Assembly (NCBI GenBank): GCA_017626295.1 | Contig: JAGAJB010000012.1 | Location: forward strand, 105,782-169,781 | From: Clostridia bacterium | Lineage (GTDB): Bacteria; Bacillota; Clostridia; Oscillospirales; Acutalibacteraceae | Length of the DNA stretch: 64,000 bases | Reading direction: 5' to 3' | Part shown: in pieces, positions 17,062-25,458 of the stretch | Layout of the letters: every line of letters starts with the position of its first letter | Position numbering within the stretch: position 1 is the stretch's first letter | Program-made: the position numbers and the translations under genes | The notes under the pieces: model-generated | Told to the model about the DNA's origin: nothing | Seen by the model: only the letters and a program-made list of their open reading frames with translations | Database searches by the model: none

Positions 17062-17238
17062 ATGAAACAATTCAAAATCCCTTCTGTACCACCCACTACC
17101 AACAAATGTATCCGTTTTCCTAATGATGTTATCGAAGGTGTCGAAGAAGCAATAAAAGGCAAACAATGCACATTTACCGCTTTTGTTATTGAGGCTGTAA
17201 GGGTTGCACTTGATAACTTGAACGAAGGTAATAAATAA
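17062..17238 (+). CDS. small ribbon-helix-helix-like protein
   Basis: 58 residues: a short basic strand (NKCIRFPNDVIEGVEEAI) followed by a helix-turn-helix-like pair (FTAFVIEAVRVALDNL), the layout of ribbon-helix-helix DNA-binding proteins. The ATG at 17062 follows GAGGTGAAAATA; longer in-frame starts have no site. It may repress itself and the divergent small gene, as antitoxin-type RHH proteins do, but no toxin family is recognisable in the partner. Confidence 0.65.
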   Translation: MKQFKIPSVPPTTNKCIRFPNDVIEGVEEAIKGKQCTFTAFVIEAVRVALDNLNEGNK

Positions 17239-17303
17239 ACTTTTAACCGTCTGTTTTATGGCGGTTATTTTTTATATTCTGATTACATTTTTAAAAAATA
17301 TGA

Positions 17304-17332
17304 TTTACTTAACGAAATCATTGTGGTAATAT
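17304..17332 (+). promoter_or_regulatory. promoter of the HAD-GH38 operon
   Basis: TTTACT, 17-bp spacer, TAATAT, 35 bases before the HAD start codon. Confidence 0.55.
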
Positions 17333-17367
17333 AGATATAATTATGTAATTTGGAAAGGATTTTCTAT

Positions 17368-18363
17368 ATGTTACTTGACAAAACACTTTATATCCCCGAC
17401 TTGGGCGAAGTGGGTGCGGACAGCGGTTTCCACCTTCTTCCCGCTACCGAGAACGGAAAATTCGTTGCAGGTAAAAACGGCGTTGAGTTCGTTGTTGCAA
17501 CAGGCGACAACAAGGTTGAGTTCGTAAGTTTCGGTACTCACACACTTGCTTGCGTTAAATCTGCAATTGCGTACCCTGTTTATTATCCCGTATACCCCGT
17601 TAAAACAGAGTACCCCTTAAACGCAGTTCTTATGGACCTTGACGGTACAACCGTAAGAAGCGAAGAATTCTGGATCTGGATAATCGAAATGACCACCGCA
17701 AGTATGCTCGGCAACCCCAAATTCCAACTTGAAGAAGCGGATATTCCCTTTGTTTCGGGCCACTCTGTTTCCGAACATCTTCAGTATTGTATCGATAAAT
17801 ACTGCCCCGGCGAATCACTTGAAAAAGCAAGAAACTTCTATTTCGAACATACCCACAGAGAAATGGAAGAAATTATGGCAGGCAGAGGCAAAGACGGTGC
17901 TTTCACTCCCACAGAGGGCGTTAAAGATTTTCTTCTTGAGTTAAAAGATATGGGCATTAAAATAGGTCTTGTTACATCCGGACTTTATGAAAAAGCCTGG
18001 CCCGAAATCCTTTCTGCATTCAAAACACTTGGTATGGGCGACCCCAAAGACTTCTACGATGCAATTATTTCTGCAGGTTTCCCCTTAAGAAAAGGCAGTG
18101 TAGGTACTCTCGGTGAACTCTCCCCCAAACCTCATCCCTGGCTTTACAGCGAAACTTCAATAGTTGGCTTAGGCGAGGCATTTGCTGACAGAAACCGTGT
18201 TATCGGTATTGAGGACAGCGGTGCAGGTGCTTGCTCAGTAAGACTTGCAGGTTACACAACCATCGGTATTGCAGGCGGTAACATTGAGTCAAGCGGTACA
18301 AAGGCAGTATGCACACACTTCTGTCAAAATTTTGAAGAAATAATGAAAATAATTAAAGGATAA
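17368..18363 (+). CDS. HAD-superfamily phosphatase with N-terminal extension
   Basis: Haloacid-dehalogenase-type hydrolase, probably a sugar phosphatase or phosphomutase-like enzyme, 331 residues. Motif I DLDGTTV begins at residue 90, motif II is VTSG, motif III a lysine in the ELSPKPHP region, motif IV GIEDSGAG. The roughly 88 residues before motif I are beta-rich and not part of the usual HAD core. A cap domain lies between motifs I and II. It is 12 bases upstream of the GH38 gene, so it probably processes the phosphorylated sugar released by that enzyme. The ATG at 17368 follows GAAAGGA; an upstream TTG includes that site. Confidence 0.85.
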   Translation: MLLDKTLYIPDLGEVGADSGFHLLPATENGKFVAGKNGVEFVVATGDNKVEFVSFGTHTLACVKSAIAYPVYYPVYPVKTEYPLNAVLMDLDGTTVRSEEFWIWIIEMTTASMLGNPKFQLEEADIPFVSGHSVSEHLQYCIDKYCPGESLEKARNFYFEHTHREMEEIMAGRGKDGAFTPTEGVKDFLLELKDMGIKIGLVTSGLYEKAWPEILSAFKTLGMGDPKDFYDAIISAGFPLRKGSVGTLGELSPKPHPWLYSETSIVGLGEAFADRNRVIGIEDSGAGACSVRLAGYTTIGIAGGNIESSGTKAVCTHFCQNFEEIMKIIKG

Positions 18364-18375
18364 GGAGATATATTT

Positions 18376-21228
18376 ATGGACAACAAAGATAAAATCCAAT
18401 GTCATTTTATATCCAACACCCATTGGGACAGAGAATGGCGTTTCTCAGCACGCAGAACTCAGTATATGTTGGGTTATATGCTTGATATGCTTCTCGATAT
18501 TCTCGACAAGAATCCCGATTACAAGCATTTCCACTTAGACTCACAGACAATGCCTATTCAGGATTATCTTGAAGTTTACCCCGAAAAGAAAGAAAAACTT
18601 CAGAAATACATAAAAGAAGGCAGAATTGCTGTCGGTCCCTGGTTCTGTCTCCCCGATGAATTCACGGTTGGCAGTGAAGCACTTATCAGAAACCTTCTTC
18701 TCGGTCACAAAATCGGTAAAGAAATGGGTGGTATCAGCAAAACAGGTTACTCACCTTTCGGCTGGGGTCAGATTTCACAGTTACCTCAGATTTATGACGG
18801 TTTTGATATTCACTTCGCATCATTCTACCGCGGTATCAATGAATACAAAGCACCTAAATCAGAATTTTTCTGGGAAAGCCCCGACGGAACACGCATTTAT
18901 GCATCCCGTCTTGCAAAACGCCCCCGTTACAATATCTGGTATGTTGTTCAGCGTCCCGTTTACTTTAATCAGACTGATGAAAACAACCGTGATATGCTCT
19001 GGAACGACAACAACGGTGTATTCAAATTCATAGACCGCGACTGGAAACTTGACTATCAGTACACCCATCCTTTCTACGAGTATCATAAAGAAAACGTTAA
19101 GGCTCGTGCTGAACAGGCTATGAAAGAGCAGGATAACGACTGGACAACAAATCACCGTTTCTGGTCTATCGGTCACGACTCCTCCTGCCCCGACGAGCGT
19201 GAAGTTCAACTTGTTAAAGACCTTAACGATTCACTTCCCGAAGCAGAAGTATTCCACAGCACCCTTAAAGAAATGGAACAGGGTATTATCGATAACTTCA
19301 AAGAAGATTCCCCCGTACTCAAAGGCGAAATGCGTGACCCCTATACAAAGGGCAGCGTAAGTGAACTTTGCGGTTGGATTCTTTCTGCAAGAACATACAT
19401 CAAACAGGAAAACTTCGACACCGAAAGACGCCTTATAAACTATGCAGAGCCTATGGCTATCTTTGCATCTCTTTCAGGCGCACCTTATCCTCAGAATTTC
19501 ATTGACCTTTCATATAACTATCTTCTTCAGAACCACGGCCACGACAGCATCGGTGCTTGCGGACGTGATGTTGTTTACGAAGACGTTATGTCACGTTACA
19601 GACAGGCAAGAGAACTTTCAATGTGCGTATTTGAACGTGCATTTATGGATATTGCAGGTGACATTAACCTTAAATCTTTCAGCCGTGACGATGCTGCGGT
19701 TGTAGTATTCAACCCCGCACCTTTCAAGAGAACTGAAACTGTTAACCTCAGACTTGAAATTCCTGCAGAATGGAAAGCAGACAGTTTTGAAATTCTTGAC
19801 GAAGACGGAAACGCTATCAAATACCAGGTTATTTCCACTAATAAAGAAAACGCTCAGATTATACAGAACCCCAACGATACTGCAAACGTTCTTCATACAC
19901 AACAGTATCTTGTTGCAGCGGAAGTTTATGACATTCCTGCAATGGGTTACAAAACATTCAAAGTCCGTCCTCTTTACAACGTTCGTGCTACAACACCCGT
20001 AACGCTTGTTAAAACAACAAACGTTATGGAAAACGAATATCTTAAAGTAAGTTTCAACCACAACGGTACATTCAACGTTATCGACAAAGAAAGCGGTAAA
20101 GAGTTCAAAAACCTCGGCTACTTTAAAGACAGCGGTGAAATCGGTAACCCTTGGCAGCACGTTGCCCCCGAATGTGACGAAACATACACAACACTCGGCG
20201 AACAGGCAAACATCACACTTCTCCGTCAGGGTGAATTTGAAACAACGTTCAAAATCACAATGCGTTGGGAACTTCCCGAAAAACGCGCCTTCGATGAAAA
20301 ATCAAGAAGCGAACACAAACTTCCCAACGATATTGAAAGCCTTGTTACACTTCGCAAGGGTGCTAAGTTTGTTGAAATTGAAACAACTATTAACAACCGT
20401 TGTGAAGACCACTATTTACAGGTTGCTTTCCCCACAGGCATCAAAGCAGAATACGCTGATGCACAGGGTCAGTTCGACGTTGTAAAACGTCCTCTTGCTA
20501 AACCCGACTATTCACTTTACGATGAACTGCCTATGACAGAGCATCCCATGAACTCTTTCGTAAGCATCACCGACGGTGTAAACGGTGCAGCACTTCTCAA
20601 CACAGGTCTTAAGGCTTATGAAGCCGCTGATGATGAGGACGGCACAGTTTATCTTTCACTTATCCGTGCATATCCCCTTCGTATATGCGTTACCAAAGAT
20701 ATGCAGAACTACAGCGACTGGGATAAAGGTTCACAGTGCATAGGTAAAAACACATTCCGTTATGCATTTATGCCCCATAAAGGCGACTGGGAAGAAGGCA
20801 ACGTATGGCAGGAAAGTGAAAGATTTAATCTTTACCTTACTGCAGGTCAGATTGCCCCCACTGCTCACGGCAAAAATGCTCTTACACATTCATTCCTTGA
20901 ACTCAAAGAGGAAAACCTCAATGTCAGCGCAGTTAAGAAGAGCGAAGACGGCGAAGGCTATATCGTAAGACTTTTCAACCCCTCCGACAAAGCAGTTAAG
21001 AACGCTATCCGTCTTAACGGTGGCATTGCTCCTATCGAAAAGGCACAGTCACCTGTTGAAAGACAGAAAGCAGAATTTGAACTTCCCGCATATTCGGGCA
21101 AGGCTTGGAAAGAAGTTAAACTCGTTACACTTGAAGAAAAGGACATCGCTCCCCTTACAGTTAACGAAGACGGCTTCGTAGATTTTGAAATCACAGGCAA
21201 AAAGATTCTTACAATTAAGTTCAACTAA
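18376..21228 (+). CDS. alpha-mannosidase, GH38, MngB-like
   Basis: Cytoplasmic GH38 hydrolase, 950 residues. The N-terminal HWDREW (zinc site) at about 16-21 and the CLPDEFTVGSEALIRN nucleophile segment resemble MngB, which cleaves (phospho)mannosyl-glycerate; the second zinc histidine is in LLQNHGHDSIGACGRD. The C-terminal half is all-beta. It forms an operon with the HAD phosphatase, fitting hydrolysis of a phosphorylated mannoside followed by dephosphorylation. It is clearly different from the larger GH38 at 11852. AAGGAG is 8 bases before the ATG. Whether the substrate is mannosylglycerate or another mannoside is open. Confidence 0.92.
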   Translation: MDNKDKIQCHFISNTHWDREWRFSARRTQYMLGYMLDMLLDILDKNPDYKHFHLDSQTMPIQDYLEVYPEKKEKLQKYIKEGRIAVGPWFCLPDEFTVGSEALIRNLLLGHKIGKEMGGISKTGYSPFGWGQISQLPQIYDGFDIHFASFYRGINEYKAPKSEFFWESPDGTRIYASRLAKRPRYNIWYVVQRPVYFNQTDENNRDMLWNDNNGVFKFIDRDWKLDYQYTHPFYEYHKENVKARAEQAMKEQDNDWTTNHRFWSIGHDSSCPDEREVQLVKDLNDSLPEAEVFHSTLKEMEQGIIDNFKEDSPVLKGEMRDPYTKGSVSELCGWILSARTYIKQENFDTERRLINYAEPMAIFASLSGAPYPQNFIDLSYNYLLQNHGHDSIGACGRDVVYEDVMSRYRQARELSMCVFERAFMDIAGDINLKSFSRDDAAVVVFNPAPFKRTETVNLRLEIPAEWKADSFEILDEDGNAIKYQVISTNKENAQIIQNPNDTANVLHTQQYLVAAEVYDIPAMGYKTFKVRPLYNVRATTPVTLVKTTNVMENEYLKVSFNHNGTFNVIDKESGKEFKNLGYFKDSGEIGNPWQHVAPECDETYTTLGEQANITLLRQGEFETTFKITMRWELPEKRAFDEKSRSEHKLPNDIESLVTLRKGAKFVEIETTINNRCEDHYLQVAFPTGIKAEYADAQGQFDVVKRPLAKPDYSLYDELPMTEHPMNSFVSITDGVNGAALLNTGLKAYEAADDEDGTVYLSLIRAYPLRICVTKDMQNYSDWDKGSQCIGKNTFRYAFMPHKGDWEEGNVWQESERFNLYLTAGQIAPTAHGKNALTHSFLELKEENLNVSAVKKSEDGEGYIVRLFNPSDKAVKNAIRLNGGIAPIEKAQSPVERQKAEFELPAYSGKAWKEVKLVTLEEKDIAPLTVNEDGFVDFEITGKKILTIKFN

Positions 21229-21233
21229 AATCG

Positions 21234-21275
21234 AAACCCCGTTCATTTTTTCAAAACAGAAATGAACGGGGTTTT
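21234..21275 (+). terminator. terminator of the HAD-GH38 operon
   Basis: Stem AAACCCCGTTCATTT with its complement, closing before TTTTATATT. Confidence 0.9.
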
Positions 21276-21286
21276 ATATTACACTA

Positions 21287-21315
21287 TTGAAAAAACAATT
21301 CATAAATGTTAAAAT
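21287..21315 (+). promoter_or_regulatory. promoter of nth
   Basis: TTGAAA, 17-bp spacer, TAAAAT, 46 bases before the nth start codon. Confidence 0.65.
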
Positions 21316-21361
21316 CACATCATATTAACTAAACTTAAAGAATATTTATAGAGGTAATTAT

Positions 21362-21991
21362 ATGACAAAAAAAGAACGGGCGTTAAAAGTGTGTGAATTG
21401 TTGAAAATTGACTATCCTGATGCAGTTTGTCAGTTAAATGCCGAAACGCCCTTTCAGTTGCTTGTTGCAACGAGGCTTTCAGCACAATGTACCGATGCCA
21501 GAGTAAACCTTGTAACCCCTGCCCTTTTCGAGCGTTATCCCACAGAAAATGAACTTGCCGAGGCTGAAATTACGGATGTTGAAAACTACATTCACTCCTG
21601 CGGATTTTATCACGGCAAGGCAAGAGATTTAGTGGGTATGGCAAAGGCTGTGCGCGACATATACGGCGGTGTGTTACCCGACACAATAGAAGAACTTACA
21701 AAACTCCCCGGTGTAGGAAGAAAAACCGCTAATCTTATTATGGGTGATGTGTATAAACAGCCTGCAGTTGTAGCCGACACGCATCTTATTAGAATCACTA
21801 ACCTTTTAGGACTTGTCAGCACTAAAGACCCTAAAAAAGTTGAATTGGAACTAAAGAAAATTCTTCCGTCGGAGGAAAGCAATGATTTCTGCCACAGAAT
21901 AGTTCTTCACGGCAGAGCAATTTGCATTGCAAGACGCCCAAAATGCGACGTATGTAACTTAAAATCAGTTTGTAAATCATATAAAGTTTAA
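21362..21991 (+). CDS. nth: endonuclease III (DNA glycosylase/AP lyase)
   Basis: Base-excision repair enzyme removing oxidised pyrimidines. The helix-hairpin-helix LPGVGRKTAN is at 115-124 with catalytic Lys121, and the catalytic Asp139 lies in VADTH. The C-terminal [4Fe-4S] loop is complete: Cys188-x6-Cys195-x2-Cys198-x5-Cys204. The length of 209 residues is normal. Followed after 13 bases by a lipoprotein gene, probably co-transcribed. Confidence 0.96.
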   Translation: MTKKERALKVCELLKIDYPDAVCQLNAETPFQLLVATRLSAQCTDARVNLVTPALFERYPTENELAEAEITDVENYIHSCGFYHGKARDLVGMAKAVRDIYGGVLPDTIEELTKLPGVGRKTANLIMGDVYKQPAVVADTHLIRITNLLGLVSTKDPKKVELELKKILPSEESNDFCHRIVLHGRAICIARRPKCDVCNLKSVCKSYKV

Positions 21992-22004
21992 TTCGGAGGA
22001 TAAA

Positions 22005-23588
22005 ATGAAAAAAGTAATAAGCGCTGTTCTTGTTATTTCTATGATATTTTCCCTTTGTTCCTGCACCATAGGCGGCAGTGACACAAAACTCACGATGGGA
22101 ATTCTTGATGAAATTACAACTCTTGACCCCTTATCTGCCCAAGGTGACGGCGAAAAAATAATTTCTTCTAACTGTATTGAAGGTCTTTTGCGTTTCGACG
22201 CAGAGGGTAACATAGATTTAGCAGGTGCAACAGGTTACACCGCTGACAAGAATGCCCTTTCTTATACATTTAAACTTAACCCGTCTGCAAAATGGTATTT
22301 GTCAGATTCCGTAAAAACCACGCTTGATTCAATAGGCGTAACCGATTTTCAAGAAAAAATCACGGCAGAGGATTATATTTACGGCATTAAAAGATTTATT
22401 GAAAGCGGAAGAACCGAACTGAACGCTATAAAAGGCGCATCAAAATACAACCCGGAAGATAAAAATTCGGTTTTAGGATTGAAAGCAGTTGATGAATATA
22501 CCCTTCAGATAACGCTTGAAAAAATTGACCCCGATTTTCTTTATAAACTTGCCGTTTTACCTGTTTATCCTTGCGATGAAGTTTTTTGTACGGCTCTTGA
22601 CGGTATCTATTATTCGACGCCTGCAACTACCCTGTGTAACGGTCCGTATTATGTTAAAGAAGTTACCGAAACTGAAACAATAATCGAAAGAAACCCCGAT
22701 TATAACGGTAACATTCAAATCACAAATAAAAGCATTCTTCTTTACAGTACCGGAAAAAAAGATGCTTTGGCTGCACGCTTTAAAGACGGAAGTTATGATA
22801 TTTTCACAGCACCGGATACAGAAATAAACGAAGATATAAAACCCTCTTACACTTCTGTAACAGGCACTTGGGGATTTGTATTCAACTGCAAATCGGAAAT
22901 GGGTAAACTCCACGAACTTCGTGATATTCTTCTCAGTTCCGTTGATTATTCAAAAATCAAATTACCCGATTTTGCAACCGAAAAAGCAGAAAATATTATT
23001 CACGGAAATTACACTGTGTTTGATGAAAAATATTCTTCTCTTAATACTCAGACACTCACTTACAAAACCGATACTGAAAACGCACAGAAAAATATTGATG
23101 CACTTTTAAAGAAACTAGATAAAGAAACAATTTCCGTAAAATTCGTAATTCCTGCACAAATGAAAAATGCACTGAAAGATGTTATTTCTTTCTGGCAAAA
23201 ACTTTTCGGAGATAAAATCATCATTGATTTACGAACTTTTGATATTACAGAAACAGATAAAATATCAGCCGACGGCGATTATGATATGGCTATACTCCCC
23301 TTATTACCCGAAACAAGAACTGCTTTGGGTGTAATTGAATCTGTTTCAGGCGCCCCCTGTTACTTTACGGATAAAAAGATTACCGTTTTAACAAGTCAAC
23401 CTAAATCCGATGCAAAAACAAATGCAACAAATTATTCAAAGGCCGAAAAACTTATAGTTGAAAGCGGTGTGTTTGTACCATTGTTCTTTGCGAGTAACGA
23501 CCTTTATATGAATAAAGGCGTAAGCGGTGTTTATACCGCTGACGGCGGAGAACTTATATATTTCCACGGGGGAGCAAAAGAGGAATAA
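22005..23588 (+). CDS. peptide-type ABC transporter substrate-binding lipoprotein
   Basis: Extracytoplasmic solute-binding protein of family 5 (OppA/DppA-like), 527 residues. The signal sequence ends in a lipobox-like SLCSC near residue 20. Family segments include EITTLDPLSAQGDGE, an opening IEGLLRFD, a YTFKLNPSAKWYLSD region and CNGPYYVKE. No permease or ATPase genes are adjacent, so it must work with a system encoded elsewhere or as an orphan. A second, divergent family-5 protein is at 49280. Ends with a one-base overlap with the VanZ-like gene. Confidence 0.9.
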   Translation: MKKVISAVLVISMIFSLCSCTIGGSDTKLTMGILDEITTLDPLSAQGDGEKIISSNCIEGLLRFDAEGNIDLAGATGYTADKNALSYTFKLNPSAKWYLSDSVKTTLDSIGVTDFQEKITAEDYIYGIKRFIESGRTELNAIKGASKYNPEDKNSVLGLKAVDEYTLQITLEKIDPDFLYKLAVLPVYPCDEVFCTALDGIYYSTPATTLCNGPYYVKEVTETETIIERNPDYNGNIQITNKSILLYSTGKKDALAARFKDGSYDIFTAPDTEINEDIKPSYTSVTGTWGFVFNCKSEMGKLHELRDILLSSVDYSKIKLPDFATEKAENIIHGNYTVFDEKYSSLNTQTLTYKTDTENAQKNIDALLKKLDKETISVKFVIPAQMKNALKDVISFWQKLFGDKIIIDLRTFDITETDKISADGDYDMAILPLLPETRTALGVIESVSGAPCYFTDKKITVLTSQPKSDAKTNATNYSKAEKLIVESGVFVPLFFASNDLYMNKGVSGVYTADGGELIYFHGGAKEE

Positions 23589-24046
23589 TGATTACCACAG
23601 GACGTAAAATATACGGGATTTTTTCCGTAATCGCCGTAGCAGCGATTATGATTACAATATTCATTCTTTCGGCACAGGACTCGGAGGAGTCTACCGCAAC
23701 AAGCGGTTTTTTCGTAGAACTTTTAAAATTCATTTTCAGACAAGATGTTTCACACAGCCTTGTGCGGACTGCGGCACATTTTTGCGAATATGCGGGGCTC
23801 GGTTTCTTTATGTGTAACGTTTTATATTCCTTTAAAGAACGCCTTACACCTGTTGTTTCGGCATTACTCTCATGGGGTTATGCCTGGACCGACGAAATCC
23901 ACCAGATATTCGTTGACGGCAGAGCGTTTCAGTTATCCGATTTAGCAGTAGATTTAGGCGGTGTTGTTTTAGGTACACTTGTATTCACAATACTTATTTC
24001 ATTGATAAATAAAATCATCAATAAGAGAAAGACTGTCGAAAGATAG
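23588..24046 (+). CDS. VanZ-like membrane protein
   Basis: 152-residue membrane protein with about four helices and the family marks SAQDSEES, VRTAAHFCEYAGLG and WTDEIHQIFVDGRAFQLSDLAVD. The D-E-H-Q-x-F and D-x-x-x-D residues are the conserved VanZ core. Named for teicoplanin resistance, but most members, including likely this one, have no proven role. Its start overlaps the stop of the lipoprotein gene (TAATG), so the pair is translationally coupled. Confidence 0.88.
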   Translation: MITTGRKIYGIFSVIAVAAIMITIFILSAQDSEESTATSGFFVELLKFIFRQDVSHSLVRTAAHFCEYAGLGFFMCNVLYSFKERLTPVVSALLSWGYAWTDEIHQIFVDGRAFQLSDLAVDLGGVVLGTLVFTILISLINKIINKRKTVER

Positions 24047-24056
24047 TCTTTCTTTT
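24026..24056 (+). terminator. terminator of the nth-lipoprotein-vanZ run
   Basis: 12-bp stem with a GAAA tetraloop then T-rich sequence; the stop codon of the VanZ-like gene is in the hairpin. Confidence 0.9.
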
Positions 24057-24074
24057 GTTCTATGTATACTTTCC

Positions 24075-24103
24075 TTGAAATATTTAATAATATATGGTAA
24101 AAT
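24075..24103 (+). promoter_or_regulatory. promoter of the GlmU-like/pth/mfd run
   Basis: TTGAAA, 17-bp spacer, TAAAAT, 43 bases before the start codon. Confidence 0.7.
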
Positions 24104-24145
24104 ATTTAGTTGGTAATACAGAATATCCTTTAAAGGAGAATTATT

Positions 24146-24832
24146 ATGATTAACAATTCTGAAAGAACACAAATTATCAATGAACTTATTGATAGCGGAG
24201 TTCAGATTCCCTGTCCCGACGGCGTAATTATCGAAAAAAGCGTTAAAATCGGCAAAGACACCGTTATTATGCCCAACACAGTTTTAATTGGTGACGTTAA
24301 AATCGGCACTGACTGTGTTATCGGACCTAATTCATATATTGTTGATACCCAAATCGGCAATAACACAAAACTTAACAACACTCAGTCTTTCAGTTCAAAA
24401 ATCGGTTCGGGTGTTACCGCAGGACCTTTTGTTCACATAAGACCAAACTGCAATATTGCAGATAACGTTCACATAGGTAACTTCGTTGAAGTTAAAAATT
24501 CAACTGTTGATGCCGGCTCCAAACTTCCTCACCTTCTTTATGTGGGCGATTCCGATGTGGGTAAAGACGTCAACTTCGGTTGCGGTTGCGTAACAGTAAA
24601 CTACGACGGCAGAAACAAATCACGCACAACAGTTAAGGATGGCGCATTTATAGGCTGTAACACAAACCTTGTAGCCCCCGTTACCGTAGGCGAAAATGCT
24701 TTTACTGCCGCAGGCTCAACTATCACAGAAGATGTACCCGACAACTCTCTTGCAGTTGCAAGAAACCGTCAGGTAATCAAAAAAGATTGGGTAAATATCA
24801 AAAAACCCTACAAACGTCAGCATCAGAAATAA
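24146..24832 (+). CDS. stand-alone GlmU-type acetyltransferase domain (left-handed beta-helix)
   Basis: Aligns in my reading with only the C-terminal half of bifunctional GlmU, which makes N-acetylglucosamine 1-phosphate. Hexapeptide repeats run through the whole 228 residues. The active-site run HIGNFVEVK, LPHLLYVGDSDVG (catalytic His), TVNYDGRNK and NTNLVAPVTVGENA is intact. The N-terminal uridylyltransferase domain is missing, although the ORF has its own promoter and AAGGAG, so this is not a frameshift. It sits before pth and mfd, where bacilli have full glmU. It may work with a separate UDP-sugar pyrophosphorylase or acetylate a different sugar phosphate. Confidence 0.85.
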   Translation: MINNSERTQIINELIDSGVQIPCPDGVIIEKSVKIGKDTVIMPNTVLIGDVKIGTDCVIGPNSYIVDTQIGNNTKLNNTQSFSSKIGSGVTAGPFVHIRPNCNIADNVHIGNFVEVKNSTVDAGSKLPHLLYVGDSDVGKDVNFGCGCVTVNYDGRNKSRTTVKDGAFIGCNTNLVAPVTVGENAFTAAGSTITEDVPDNSLAVARNRQVIKKDWVNIKKPYKRQHQK

Positions 24833-24845
24833 TCCGGAGATAGAA

Positions 24846-25451
24846 ATGTTCAATAAATTCAAAAAGACAGACACATCCTCAACCTACGATTACCTTGTTG
24901 TAGGCTTAGGAAACCCCGGTGCAAAGTACGAAACCACCCGCCATAACGCAGGTTTTCTTTGCATCACAAAACTTGAGGATAATTTAGGCTTTAAAGTCAA
25001 AAAACTGAAATTTCATTCTCTTATAGGCGACACCAGAATAGGCAACAAGAAAATTCTTGTTATGAAACCTCAGACAATGATGAACAACAGCGGTGTTGCA
25101 GTAAGCGAATGTGCAAAATTCTATAAAATACCGCCCGAAAATATCATTGTAATATTCGATGATATTTCCCTTGACCCCGGTAAACTTCGTATTAAACGCA
25201 AAGGGAGTGCAGGCGGTCACAACGGTATAAAAAGCATAATCGCCCATTTAGGAACCGAGAATTTCCCCCGAATCAAATTAGGTGTAGGGAAAAAACCTCA
25301 CCCCGATTACGATTTGGCAGACTGGGTTCTCGGTAATTTCCCCAAAAGTGATATTCCCCTTGTGCGTAACGCTATTGATGATGCGTGCAACGCCCTTGAA
25401 TACATAGTAAAGGGCGATATTGACGGAGCAATGTCCAAATTTAACAGTTGA
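24846..25451 (+). CDS. pth: peptidyl-tRNA hydrolase
   Basis: Frees peptides from stalled peptidyl-tRNA. VVGLGNPGAKYETTRHNAG at 18-36 carries the catalytic His33 and Asn23; the middle KPQTMMNNSG and VIFDDISLDPGKLRIK with GSAGGHNGI are complete. It has about 14 extra residues before the usual start, preceded by GGAGATAGAA, so the longer start is kept. Followed by mfd with the mfd ribosome site overlapping the pth stop codon. Confidence 0.96.
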   Translation: MFNKFKKTDTSSTYDYLVVGLGNPGAKYETTRHNAGFLCITKLEDNLGFKVKKLKFHSLIGDTRIGNKKILVMKPQTMMNNSGVAVSECAKFYKIPPENIIVIFDDISLDPGKLRIKRKGSAGGHNGIKSIIAHLGTENFPRIKLGVGKKPHPDYDLADWVLGNFPKSDIPLVRNAIDDACNALEYIVKGDIDGAMSKFNS

Positions 25452-25458
25452 GGTTTTT

